NCBI GenBank assembly: GCA_947000775.1
Contig: CAMQGK010000516.1
Coordinates: 496,001-560,000, forward strand
Reading direction: 5' to 3'
Length of the DNA stretch: 64,000 nucleotides
Source of the DNA: Pterois miles
Lineage: Eukaryota; Chordata; Actinopteri; Perciformes; Scorpaenidae
This document shows positions 12,265 to 25,900 of the stretch, one piece after another. The translations under genes were made by a program, and so were the position numbers. The notes below the pieces were generated by a model. It saw nothing but the letters and a program-made list of their open reading frames with translations. It was not told the origin of the DNA and did no database searches. Within the stretch, counting starts at the first letter, position 1, and each line of letters starts with the position of its first letter.

Positions 12265-13110
12265 AGATTGGCGCAAATATGATTTAAAAAAGGCACTATA
12301 TCCTGACAATAGTTCATGAGACAGGTAATCAGAAAGAAATCATGTTCCTCTGTGTCCTCCGGTGCTCCAAATGTATCTGCAAAAATCACACACCGAAGGA
12401 AAACAACCAGTCGGAGCTGATCTGGAGTCTGCCGTCCAACTGCCATCTATGTGAGTCGGCTGTCAATCACTCGCAAACTCCAACGGTCAAACTACGCGGC
12501 ACTGATCAAATATGAATCACTATTCTGTCACTGTAATGCCTATTTGTCTCCTCAAATGTTTTCAGAAACGTCTTGTAGTTACTGGGCTGCAAGGTGGCGC
12601 AGTGGTTAGCACTCTCGCCTCACAGCACTCTTCTGTGTGGAGTTTGCATGTTCTCCGTGGGTTTTCACCAGGTACTCTGGCTTCCTCCCACAGTCCAAAA
12701 ACAAGCAATTTAGGTTAACTGACTCTAAATTGCCCCTAGGTGTGCATGTGAGTGTGAATGGTTGTCTGTCTATATGTTGTCTGTCTCTATGTGCCTTGTG
12801 ATGGATCTTGTAGTTACTGTTTCACTGTAAAATGAGAAAGTTTGTGACCCAGCAGCCATGTTGAGATCAGTTAAGGAAATACCAAGCACCGCCCACCAGC
12901 TGGAACACAGCCAATAGGAATGCACAACGGGAATGCTCTCTCTGAAATGACCTGTGATTTGCCAAAGTCTCCTGTCACAGGCAGGATTTTTTTTTAAAGC
13001 CTGAAAATAGCCATGAGGTGGTCTAGTTTTCTCTCAGAACAATTGAATTACAATATGCTGAAAGGTTAAAATGGAATTTTTGCCCATTGATGCAAAAAAT
13101 TCTGTCTACT
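12265..13110 (+). mobile_element. MITE family 1 copy, interrupted by a SINE
   Basis: Shares with 7885-8640 the order 'atcctgacaatagttcatg', 'tctgtcactgtaatgcc', 'ttttcagaaacgtcttgta' and the end 'gaatttttgcccattgatg'. A SINE splits it at 12585-12805. Confidence 0.75.
12585..12805 (+). mobile_element. tRNA-derived SINE with 14-bp target duplication
   Basis: The box A-like start 'ggtggcgcagtggttagcac' is followed by the fish repeat body ('gtttgcatgttctccgtg', 'aggttaactgactctaaa'). It is flanked by perfect direct repeats 'tcttgtagttactg' at 12571-12584 and 12806-12819, made by duplication of the host MITE. A degenerate relative lies at 56432-56622. Confidence 0.88.
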
Positions 13111-13647
13111 GAGGCTATTAATTTTTTAACATTTTGAGAAAAAATGCAACTTAACTTTTTTTGCTCGATTAGATAAGATTGATACAACTCTCATGTCCGT
13201 ACAGTACTATGGAGCTATTGTGAACATGGCTGCAGTGCAGACATCCGAGTACCTTCTCATGTATCTCCAAGGATTCTCCAACTAACTAGAGAAACTATTC
13301 CTATAACCGCTAGCAAAAAGCGAGCAGACTCGAGTTCAGTATTTCACCACAAGGATACTTCAACAGGACACGCAGCTGGTCATCGTCACACACTGACGGC
13401 TATGTAAATGGTTTCTAAAACTCCTAAAAGAGGCCGTCACACACACCCAGTGCAAATGTGGTGAAGGTCAAGTAAGGTGGTTCAGTTCCTACATTGTGCC
13501 AGTTTTATCCTTTTGATGTTAAGATCGCAACTGATCACAGTACAGTAGAGACGCATATAATAGCACAGAAAATATGAGAAATAATACAAAGGACAAAATA
13601 CCACAGCATATTTCTCAACATAACTTTGTCATTTGTCATTACTTCCT

Positions 13648-13935
13648 GGGCGGCTGTGGCTCAGAGGGAAGAGCAGGTCGTCCAATTGGAATTTCGGTGG
13701 TTTGATCCCCTGCTGCTCTGGTCACATGTCGATGTGTCCTTGAGTAAGACACTTAACCCCAAATTGCTCCCGAAGGCTTAGCCTTCAGTGAGTGAATGAG
13801 TATTTACATTAGATCCTGATGGGCAGGTTGGCACCTTGTATGGCAGACTCTGCCATCAGTGTATGAATGCTGACATGTAGTGTAATGTGCTTTGAGTGGT
13901 TGGAAGACTAGAAAAAGCCAGTCCATTTACTTACA
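13648..13935 (+). mobile_element. tRNA-derived SINE, second family
   Basis: Head 'gcggctgtggctcagaggg' with box A, then a degenerate box B 'ggtggtttgatcccc', body 'tgtccttgagtaagacac' and tail 'ttggaagactag...gtccatttac'. This is a widespread fish SINE design. Not a functional tRNA gene, because no acceptor stem can be paired. Confidence 0.8.
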
Positions 13936-14265
13936 CTTTATTTAGTGTGCAGACCTAAAGAAAACAACCTATAAACAGTTCACAGTGCTGCAAACAACTG
14001 GATCTGCATTAGAAAATGTGTGCTTCTGAAATGTTCACGATCTTTGTGGCATTATACTGACCACTGCAGAGTTCTGTGTAGCCAGCCCAGTAATATGTTG
14101 ACACTGCTCAAACTGGTTTGCATTTGCTCACCATTTCACAGTAAAACCTTGTCATGAGCAGATCTATGTTCCATGGAGGCAGTGTGAACAGAAACCAGCG
14201 TCCATTCCCGAGAATGTCACCACCACAGGGTCGTCTTTGAGTCCAATGTCTCGTTACCATCTTCA

Positions 14266-16833
14266 TCACACTTTGCTCCGTTTGGAGTGGCTCTCTGCTG
14301 GAGGAGCGGCCCGCTTGTTGCGATGGTGGGGGAAGGTTGGCATCAGGTCTGGTTCACAGGCTGCACAGAGAAGCACAGAGATGAGGGATGACTTGCAGCA
14401 CATCAGAGGGCAGGGTGGGATTACAGCGGATACATATCCAAAAACTTTTCACTCACGTAGAGGTTTCTCTTTGAAGTATGAACTCTCCAAACAATCTTTG
14501 GCAGTAGCTCTGGATCAGGAAAACAGACAATGATCGGTTATTGATGGCTTTTGCAAATTTAACATATCTGAAAAAGAACTGTAACAACCCTGTAGGCCAA
14601 CAGTTGTGAAAAATAACATATTTAACAATATTTAAATCAACTTTATGTTACGAATTCCTGATAATGATACTGTTAAAGCCAGAGAACTAACGCACTGACT
14701 CATAACCATCTGAGACCCACAATGTCAACCGATTTACTGTCTACATACATCATATTAAAATAGAAACCATAAGGAATCCATTGGTACCAACCATGTTATG
14801 CTAGCTTATTGTGAAGGAGGCTAAATGACACTCCAAAATTACCCTAAATGTTAGCAAGGAAAAGCTGACAAGGCTATTTTCAAAGGGCCCCTTAACCGTT
14901 GACCTCAAGATGTGAATGAAAACAGACATGCCCACTTTATGATAAAATGCAGTTTTTGAAGATCAACCTTTATTAGTCCCACTAGGGGAAATTCAATTTT
15001 TACACTCTGTTGTAACGTATACACAGTACATGCAGACCCGAAACACATATACATGCATCAATGGAGAGGTGTCAGAGTGAGGGGGCTGCTCCTGACAAGC
15101 GCCCCGAGCAGTTGGGGGTTTGGTGCCTTGCTCAGGGGCACCTCGGCAGTGCCCAAGAGGTAAACTGGCACCTCTCCAGCTACCAGTTCACACTCAGTTC
15201 TTGGTCCATGTCAGGACTTGAACCGGTGACCCTCCGGTTCCCAAGCCAACTCCCTACAGACTGAGCTACTGCCGCCTCCCATTGCATACAGTATAATGTG
15301 TTTTTCACCTATTCTAAAATGGTGTATTTGAATAATTCTGCATACTGGGGTCCCTACACAGTCTTGATTTACATAAATTGGGTATAACTATAAATCTGAC
15401 ACTCTTGTGAATGCAATAAGCCCAACTCATTCATGTGTGATGATGTTAGTCTCCATAGTAGCCATTTCGTTGTACTGAGACCATTTATTTATCTCACTGT
15501 AAAAAATAACTAAAGTCTGTGGTGAAGCACAACCTCATGAAATTTTACAACCACAATACTAAAGATGTAGAGCATTCAGTTGATGGATGGCTATCCTAGC
15601 TAGATTGAAATGATTAGGTTTCTGAACAGTTTCCAGAACAGAAGTGCTTGCCATCCAATCACTGAAACATTAAATTCTTACAGAAATCTCTAAATGTCAA
15701 TTGTTTTTGATCCCAGATCACAGCATGACTTTTTGTATGGTGTTTCTCAAAGTCTTGGTGTCTTAATGTGGTAGTCTAGAGGGATTTTTCCCATCATTTT
15801 TATCAATTCTCGAGTCAACCTGCAATATGAATTTTGGATATCTGTAATAAGATACCCCATACACATGAATGACAAAAGTAGTTTGAATCATAGTAGTCAA
15901 AATGTATTTACAGATACCTGAAATTATTCAAAAATTTAAATAGCTCTAAATCTACTCCATATCTAAAATGATAGAATTAAGGATATCTTGAATTAAAGTT
16001 TTGACTAGGCAACATGCTTTGCAGATATCTCTAATGAATATCCTGTCTAGCTATTAAATGGTAATAGGGTTTGCCATAGATAGCATAAATATCAGAAAGG
16101 GACAAGAATGCTGGGTAAGATATACTGCCAATGGTAGGCTGATACCCACAGTCTACATCCAGTGAGTCAGACTAGGCCAGCAGGGACCCCCAGAATCTGA
16201 GCCTCTGAGAGCAAACACAACTGGTTGTTAAGAGAGGAGCTAAGCTATTTGAAGAAGAGCGGAGCCAGTACTGTGTACTGTGTACTGTGTGTATACTAGG
16301 GAGTGTATGAAATGTTGATTATGTACTTACTAAAGTAACTTTAGTAAGAACATACATTTACTCAAGTACTGATCTTAAGTACAGTTGTGAAGCGCTTAAA
16401 TTCAGTACTTCCTTTTAATCCTATATTATTAATAATCCTATAATATATATTATAATATTGAAAAGAATAATGCACATCAAGTACTTTTACTTGTTACTTT
16501 CAGTATATTTTGCTGATACATGAATAGGCCTTGTCCCCAACAGACATTTTGAGCTGTTATTGTAGGAAAGGCACAGGTGATACTATTAACATCAACATGG
16601 CTCTGTTCTATTCAAGTGTCACAGTAAGTCATGACAGTGTGACAGTATGAACAATACCAGGACTCAGAAACTGAAGCAGCTAAATGGGTTTCAGTCATCT
16701 TTAAGTATTTACACCTGTGCTTTTCTTACTGTCTATGTTGTGTATTGTTCATATTTGTGCAATCTTTGTAAAGTTTTATACCATCAGTGTGGCCTCAGTT
16801 CTTCAAAAGCCTTTGAATGTTTAGACTATAGTT

Positions 16834-16896
<63 letters not shown>

Positions 16897-16900
16897 GTGT

Positions 16901-16950
<50 letters not shown>

Positions 16951-19900
16951 CTGCGCTGTGGATTGTACATGAAGAGTAGGTTGAGCAGTCTGTGTCCAGC
17001 ATCAGACAGCCAAGTAAATTTATTCTTCAGGTTGTTGTACGGCTGTTTCCTCAGACTGTACTGACCAATGAGAGGCAGCTGAGAAAAACCCTACAACACA
17101 CACACAAACTCAATATCATTAACATCACCAGACAGACATCACAGAGTTTAGTTCACGCTGAACTGCAGTACTCACTGGCCAGATATTTTCATTGGGTGTT
17201 CCCAGCAGCTGAACTATCAGGTCGACCTGCTGGATCTCAGAGGTTCCAGGCAGCAGAGGTTTGTGAGCCAGCAGCTCAGCCAGGATACAGCCGACAGCCC
17301 TGCAAAATAACATCATGGCAAGTTCAGCGCTATTGTGGTAAACATAAGAAAAATAAATAGTGGATTAATAATCCTTAAATCAAGATAATGAAAATATTAT
17401 TCTCCCCTTAAAAGATTTTCCTTCCAAGATGGAGGTCCCGTATGTTGTAAGACAGGGGTTGTCAACCTTTTGGAACTAAAAGGGATAGTTGGAGCATTTT
17501 GAAGTGGGGTTGTATGAGGAACCTATCTGTAGTATAGGTATAGTATGTATTAATTACTTAGTAGATGACAGTCAGCGTGCCCCCAGCTTGAAGAAACAGA
17601 CAGGAGTACCGACACCAGAGTAAAGCAATAGTGTGGACTGGGGACAGCAGAGGAATGTATTTTAGCCACTAAAGAAAGGCTCCCCTAAAGTAAAACAATA
17701 TCCATTTTGTGTATGCTATATTTAGAATATTCCACCGCTGTATGTTGCCATCAGACAGCCCTTTCCTTCTCATTTCTGACAGAGAACTAAACTAAAAGAG
17801 AATCTTTTCCACGCTTTCTCCAAAACCAGAAGATTCAGACGACAAAAACCGACAAACGACAAAAACGTGCCCATACACGTTTCACTTTCAGTTCAGTTTG
17901 CCATCTGAAAATATTCTAAACATAGAGATACATAGAGTACATTCTGTACACTTAAATGGATATCAGTGTTTTTCTGTGGCCCCTGTCCTCGATGCTGAGG
18001 GCACACCAACTGTCATATACTGTAAGCAATACACTTACTATGGATCAGCACCTCATACAACCCTGCCTAAAAACACCCAAACTATCCCTTTAAGGCCCAC
18101 TTCTGACTGTTAAAAATTTTCTGGGCACCAACTTCACAAATAAATGAGAAAAAAAACATAGCATAAAAAAGGAGAAAAATAGACTTGGTTGTAAACACGT
18201 GTTATGCCACTGTCAACTGTAATGGCAAAAATAAATATTGTGCTTACCCTCACCATCACTGCCTGCCATTAGGAATCCTAATTTAATGCATTCAGAGTCT
18301 GTCCGTCAACATTTATTATGAACGTTATGGTCCTTACCACATTGCATTGTGGCATATTAATGCCGCCGCAATGTCCAGCTTTGCACACTGTAATATTTCA
18401 CTGGATATAGCTGGTAGTTTGCGCACAACTGGATTCATGCTACAGTTTTGGACATATTAAAATATCTCACATACTGTTTCAGCATACTAAATAACATGTT
18501 AGTGTGGAATTTCAGAACCTTTGTCCCTACTTGATGTGTCATGGTTGGCACGGTGATATTCAAAGGTAAGGTCATATTTGAATTGCTGTGTTTTTTAAGT
18601 GAATTCTTGAGCACATTTAGGTAAGAAAATAACTAGCTTTGTAAATTACCCAAATTTGTTTTTAATTTGATCTAATTAATTGGCAGTACCTCCGCAGCCC
18701 ACTAGATGCCGCTTTGACAACACCCAACCCAGTCAAGAAAAGCTGCTCTAAGATGTGATAAGAGCATTAAGTGGACAAATGTGTATTTGTGTCTCACCAC
18801 ATGTCTAAAGCTGTAGTCTGGGTCTTGGTCCCTAGGAGGAGCTCTGGAGCTCTGTACCTGCAAAAAGATGAAGTGGGTGGCAGCACATACCGTGACAAAG
18901 GTCTGGTCAGCCCCAGCTAATGGAGTTAATGAAGGAGGATTACCGAGAGAGATTAAAAGCAGGAGTTTCCACTGAAGCTGCACAATCACAACGCAAGCAG
19001 CACAACACACTCATCCACACATACACATGAACGGAATTATGCTACAGCAGTGTTTACTGTAAACATGGCGGACAGGTCCAGTACACACTCACCACAGTGT
19101 GACCACTCTAGGCGTCATGGGCTGCTGGGGGATGCCGTACATCCTGGCCAACCCAAAATCAGCTGCATACAACAGAAACAGAAAAAACTGATCCATAAGT
19201 AACAATTACCATTAGAATTTTATCCATTTGGTCCAATAACATTTGTAAAATCTAGAAGAGCCCCACGATTGAATTATTTTATCCCCATAGGGCTAAACTG
19301 GAAGTTAACAGGAAGTCACTGGTGTGCATGCTCTGCCCATAGAGCATGCACATTAACATTCTTCACAATTTTGAAACCTGTTGTTGTTCTATTGTAGGAG
19401 AGAAAGAGGTCAAAGGTCACTCCTGGCAGAGTTTGGGATGTATATCGGTTACAGGAACAATGTGATTATAGTGAGAGCTGCAGAGGTGGTTACGGTAGAA
19501 GTGATGACTCACCAATCTTAACGCAGCCTTTGTCTGTCATCAGCAGATTAGACACCTTCAGGTCCCTGATAATAAGATTGAAGAGGATAATGAGGCAGCT
19601 CCCACAAGATACAATGCTCCTCCCCCAGTAATACAATCCTCCACTTGTCAAACATTTGTAGAGCTGAATGAAAAATGGCTTCAAACCTCTTCAGTTACAG
19701 CTTTAAAGGAAGTGTGTAGCATTTCAGTGGATCGACTAGCAGAAATTGAATATAATATTAATTAATATTTTCATTAGTGTATAATCACATGAAACTAAGA
19801 ATTGTTGTGTTTTTATTAGGTTAGAATGAGCCCGTCATATCTACACAGGGAGGGGACCCTCACCAGAATGGACAAATCAAACTCTGGCTCTATAGACAGC

Positions 19901-22900
19901 CTTTTGCGGTTTTATGTTACCTGGGGGCCACTGTAGTTCTCCGACTTACTCATTAAACTGTGGTAACATGAGCAAAGAAGCAACCTACACGCTGTCTCTA
20001 TAAAATACTCTCATTAGCTAACCGATTACTTTTGCATCTCAGCGTTACATGCTACAGTAGCTTTGAAAACCAGATTAGTCCAAATAACTAATCCAGCTGT
20101 CTGGCTCAATGAAAGCAGGACCAAAAAGACGAGAAAAAAAAAGCTGAACATATTTGAAAACATAAACAAAATATACAATGCTAGAGATAGGGCTTTATGT
20201 TCAGTACCATGGGTCATACACTGATGAAGTGTGTGACTTTGTTTACCTTGTGGGTCAGTAACAAATTTACTGCGTTTCCCAAAACAACTTCCAACAATCA
20301 CAAGAAAAGAGGCCTGAACTTGTTGCAATCAGCTGTGGGTGATACGGCTAGCATCATCGGGGCGAGAGTTCTCCAGTTGAGAAAAGTGTGAATACACTGT
20401 GGCTGCACTGCACTCGCTCTGAATCTCTGCCTGTTTTATAACAAAGTGGGTGTCAGTGGGTGTTTTTTAAGCTGCGACCAGCCACTCTGTCAGTCATGGG
20501 ATGGAGCTCAAGTGTGTGGATGTGAAAGTGTGTCTTTGTGTTTATGCCAATTGGCGAAAAGGGGGTCTGGCAGTGAGAGTGGCATACAAGGAGCATCACT
20601 CCTAAACAAATTCATGTGCCATGGCCACTGCAGTGTCATGAATTGGTTGTAGTTCATACTCATGTGTGATTCTTGTGGGAGGCATCATGAGCTGTTTGTA
20701 GTAATAGTAATAAGAATGATAATAATAATAATAATAATCTTTATTTGTATAGCACCTTTCTAAACATAGTTACAAAGTGCTACAGATAAAATACAATACC
20801 GATAAAATGACAACAATAAATGAAAAAAACACTGAGACAAAACAGAACACTAGAGAACACTAAAACGTGTAACCAGTGGTATAAAAACAATAAGTTAAAA
20901 GACATCAGCCCAAAAAAAAGCATTGAAAAAGCCTTTTTTATAAAATGGGTTTTTAAAAGAAAATTGGTTCATGAGCTAGCTAACCCGAGGTCCTCTAGTA
21001 GGCTGTTCCAGTCTGGGGGCCTTGTAGACTCGGGATGTATCATTGTCTCAGCAGAGAGTCCCTGTTCCAGTGGTGTGGGTTAGCCCTGCCCCCTACACTT
21101 CAGCCATGCCCTCTTTCATAACTCATGAACCATTTCTCATAGACAATTGTTTATTTTAATGTATATGTGGTCACAGATCACACTTGCTATTTTCTGTCCT
21201 TGGTATATTAAGTACAATAGAAAACTTGAGTTAGTTGTTGGATTTCCATTAACTGTCTGGGACTGACCTGTGTATAATGAAGTTGTGGTGGAGGTACTCC
21301 AAGCCTCTGAGCAACTGAAGGATGATACACTTTACCTGAAAAAGGATAGTGGAAGAGAAAATACTGTAATGCAGATTACACAACGTGACCCAGCAATCAA
21401 GAGACATGCATATCAAATTAATGATTCTTTATCAAGAGGATGTTTAGTGACAATCAGGGCTCCTTAAGGGGATTCCAAGGGGTCCTCATAAAAAAAGCAG
21501 TTTTCATATTTCTTTGTAAATTAATTCACTACAGATTCATCTAGTTCAGACATGTTCACTGGCAACTGTAATCATACATCAGCTGTCATATTCATTACAG
21601 TTTTCATCCCACCTACAATGTCTATTAAGGGCTGCAATTGGAGCACCACAGGTGGCAGGCCCAGTCCTCATCACAGGGTTCCTACACATTTCCCATTTCA
21701 AAACTCCATACTTTTCCAGACTCAAATTTCCAGGATTTCCAGGATATATCTAGGTATTTATTTGTCACATTTTGTTTTACAAAGTTAGGAAAGTAATGTT
21801 TAAGTCAAGCCTGATGCTGCCTTACATAAAAATGAATGACCACAGTCACCTCACACAGTGAGGTATACAGCTTATTAATTAAACACTGGTATCAGATCAG
21901 TACACAATATCGACCGATACCCAAAGATGGACGAGATGGATGGACAAAAAGTCAGTGTGAAAAAATGATGTTAAACATAATGCCTCCAGTCAGGGCTGTC
22001 GCCGGTGCAGAGGCAAACAAATCCAGCAGTAATAGTACAAACAAATGAAGACAATTCAGTCAGATTTTGTTACAAATTCAAGCCAAGTAGAAATCAGTAA
22101 ATGCTGGAATTTGTTAAACGTTAGATTTAAGAACTCCACTCTGTCCTACCTGAGCCTCAGAGAACGGTGTCTGCATGTTTTCCAGCAGACTGGCCAGATC
22201 CTGTTCACAGTAACTCATCACCAGAAACAGACTGAACAGGAAACAGAATTACAAAAAAATAGATGATTACTATAGATGATTGCTAAGTTAACAAACAGCA
22301 GTTAAACAGGTTGTAGGGTTGTGAATTGGCAAGAATCTGGCAATAAGATATGTATCCCGACAGATGGGTTTCAATTCAATGTATCGTGATATTCTGCAAT
22401 ACTGTAAGCAAGATTATATATTGCAGTTTCTTAAATCTAAGTCTAGTAAAACTGTCGTAAAAAGAACACACCTTCGTATGCATGAAATCTGAGCAAAAAA
22501 AAACAGAACAGAACAGCGTGATCATCATTTTCATTTATCACAGTCTATGTAACATCTAACATCACAGCACAACGTAGAGAGGGCTCACACAGTGAGAGGG
22601 GACATCTCTTTTCCAATGAAATTAAGTATTAAAAGAGCTAATCTTTGCATGCAAACTATTAGTCAAAAATCAATGCTGTGGTTTTGAGAATCATTAGAGT
22701 ATCAGAAAACATACCGTCATGGTAATTTATATTTTTGATATTTTCTGACAGACAACAGGTTGTGGTGACTAACAACTGTTGCTGTTAACAACAGTAGCTG
22801 GGGCAACGTGACAGATTCTGTATAGTTACATTGCACTCAGAGAGATGTGCAGCCTTCACTGTGTAGAATGTTCTCTTTTATCACTTGTGAATCCACCATT

Positions 22901-25900
22901 ATGGCGGTGTGTATATTTGTGTGCTACCTCTCCAGTTGACTGCCAACAACCACTTCTTTCAGTTCCACTATGTTGGGATGTCTCAGCCTCAGTAGCAGGT
23001 TGATCTCTCTGAGGCTACTGATGGGGATCCCTGACAGAAAAACAGCAGTGCATCAGCAGGTTCTACAGCTTTTACTACAGCCAACTAATTACAGCAACAA
23101 TAAAAACAAAATCAGGAATAAAACAGTTCAGGCATTTTGGATACCATGAAACAAAAACTGTAAATAAACTGTGGATTCAGATTATTTATATATTGCAAAT
23201 GTTTTTGCAATGATAAAGGTGGGACAGAAGGATGTCATTATAGGTTAGCCAGTGGGTCTAACACTGTTCCAGAGCAAGATACAGTTAAGCCAGAAATATT
23301 TGTACAGTGACACAATCTTCATGATTTGGGCTCATGCCACCACAGTGGATTTGAAATGAAACATCTAAGATGCAGTTGATATGCAGACTTTCAGGTTTAA
23401 TTCAAGGGGTTGAACAAAAATATCCGATGAAACATTTAGGAATCGTAACCATTTTATAAGAAGTCTCCTCATTTCAGGGGCTCAAAAGTAACAGGACAAA
23501 TTAACATTACCATAAGTAAAATGTTCATTTTTAATACTTTGTTCAGAATTGTTTGCAGGCAATGACTTCCTGAAGTCTAGAACCCATGGACATCACCAAA
23601 CATTGGGTTTCCTCCTTTGTGATGCTTTGCCAGGCCTTTACTGAAGCTGTCTTCAGTTCTTGCTTGTTTGTGGGTCTTTCTGCCTTAAGTTTTATCTTTA
23701 CCAAGTGAAATGCATGCTTGATCGGGTTGAGATCTGGTGATTGACTCAGCTGTTGATTCCAGAATATTCTACTTCTACTTCTACTACTTCTTATCCCTAT
23801 ACACTTCAGAATTCATCCAGCTGCTTCTGTCTTCTGTCACATCATCAATAAACACTAGTGACCCAGTGCCACTGGAAGGCATCCACCATGTTTTACAGAA
23901 GATGTGGTGTGCTTTGAGCTGTTCCAATTCTTCGCCATACTTTCTTCTTCCCATCATTCTGGTACAGGTTGAGCTTAGTCTCATCTGTCCAAAGAATCCT
24001 GTTCCAGAAGTGGGCTGGCTTCCTCAGATGTTTTTTGGCAAAGTCTAATCTGGCCTTTCTATTTTTGAGGCTGATTAATGGTTTGCACCTTGTGGTGAAC
24101 CCTCTGTATTTACTCTCATTAAGTACCAATACACCTACTTCCTGGAGAGTGTTATTCACTTGGGTGGATGTTGTGAAGGGGTTTTTCTTCACCATGGAAA
24201 GCATCTGGTCTGTTTCAGTTCCTTTGAGAGCTCTGTTGACCACATGTTGTGGGTTCTCAGCAACAGCTTCCAAATGCAAATATGAAATTAACTCCAGACC
24301 TTTTAACTGCTTAACTGATGACAGGTTAACGAGGGAAGAGCCCATGTAGCCATCTGAGTCAATTGTCCAATTACTTATGGTCCCTTGAAAAAGAGGCGGC
24401 TGCATATTAAAGAGCTGTAATTCCAAAACCTTTCCTCCAATTTGGATGTGAATACTCTCAAATTACAGCTGAGAGTCTGCACTTTAAGTCCATATCGATT
24501 ATGTAACTGCATCCGGAATATGTTTTCATAAACAGCTAAAATAAGAAAACTTACTACTCACTCAACTTCTCTACACACCACCATCAGGCCAAGATTACCA
24601 CATGACATACAAGAAGAGCTGTGTATTGGCAACAATCTGCTGATACGATACATGTCAGGATACACAGGTTACAATTCAATATATTGTGATATATTGTCAT
24701 ACTGTAAGCAAGTTGATATATTTTGATTTTTTTCAATCAAATTTTAGGAAACTCATATATAAAAACACCCCTTCATATGCATAAAATCTGAGTCAAAAAC
24801 AGTGGATCGTGTATGCAATCAGGACAGTGGTATCTGTATTTGCCTTCATCACAGTCCTTGTAACATCCAACATCATAGCACTACTTTGAGAGGGCACATT
24901 TTTTTGCCAGTAAAATAAAGTATTAAGGATAAGTTAATCTTTACATGGAAATTATATATACTAACTTTTTATATCACTATATATAAACTGATAGTGTTTT
25001 TGAGAATCAATACAGTATCACAAAACATAATGTAATAACGATTCTTGATATTTTCTTACAGCCTTCATACAAGGCATCCCAAAATCTTAATAGACACTAG
25101 AGTGTAACTGAAATGAACTTAGACAAATGAAGCTCCTTACATTCCCCAAAAAGATAATATTTTGCAGATAACACATGTGCAAATACACACACCGTGCATT
25201 CAAAACACTCACACATGAATCAGCATTCGAGCAGTGATCTTACCATCTTTCTCTTTGTCCATCCGGACCTTCTTCAATGCTACAATCTCATCTGACTTGG
25301 TGTCTCGAGCTCGGTCTATGTCAAGAACATGAAAGAGTTAATCTTACCTATGTCAGTTAAAATTTTCTGCTATTTTTAATTTCCTAGTCGAATCAATCTA
25401 TAGTCTTAAACGTTAATGACTTACATACAATGCCATAAGTTCCTTCTCCTATACGGTTGAGCTTCTCAAACTCTCTAACACTTCTGCAGCTCCCAAACTG
25501 AAAAAGAGTGAAAAGACAGAGATTGCACAACAGTTCACTTCATGCATCATACTTGTCTCCACTAGTAGTTTTTACACTGTATTTTGAACACAACATTACC
25601 CACAACCAGGATTGTGCTTAAAGAATAAATGTCGTTACTGGACAGACACTGGGAAGTTGCACTAATCCTCTGCATAGCGCCATGTCACATGTTTTATGTA
25701 TTCATAAGTACTTAAGTGAACATTTAGGGAACTTGAAATGAAATGATGAATAAAGAGTTATCAATAAAGAGATCTAATGCTGATTATCAACCCAAACAGG
25801 CACCTTGAGCCACTAAGAAGTACTGGCTCTAAGAAGAATTTGCCAATACAATACCTAAATGGAAAAACAGCTTCGGGCCAACACAATGTGGGACTGCTAG

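Noticed and set aside
16647..17064. Cysteine-valine repeat proteins
   Set aside because: Frames through the TG microsatellite and antisense to cdk10 exon 11.
16992..17360. 122-codon plus-strand frame
   Set aside because: Antisense over cdk10 exons 10 and 11, whose minus-strand reading is strongly conserved.
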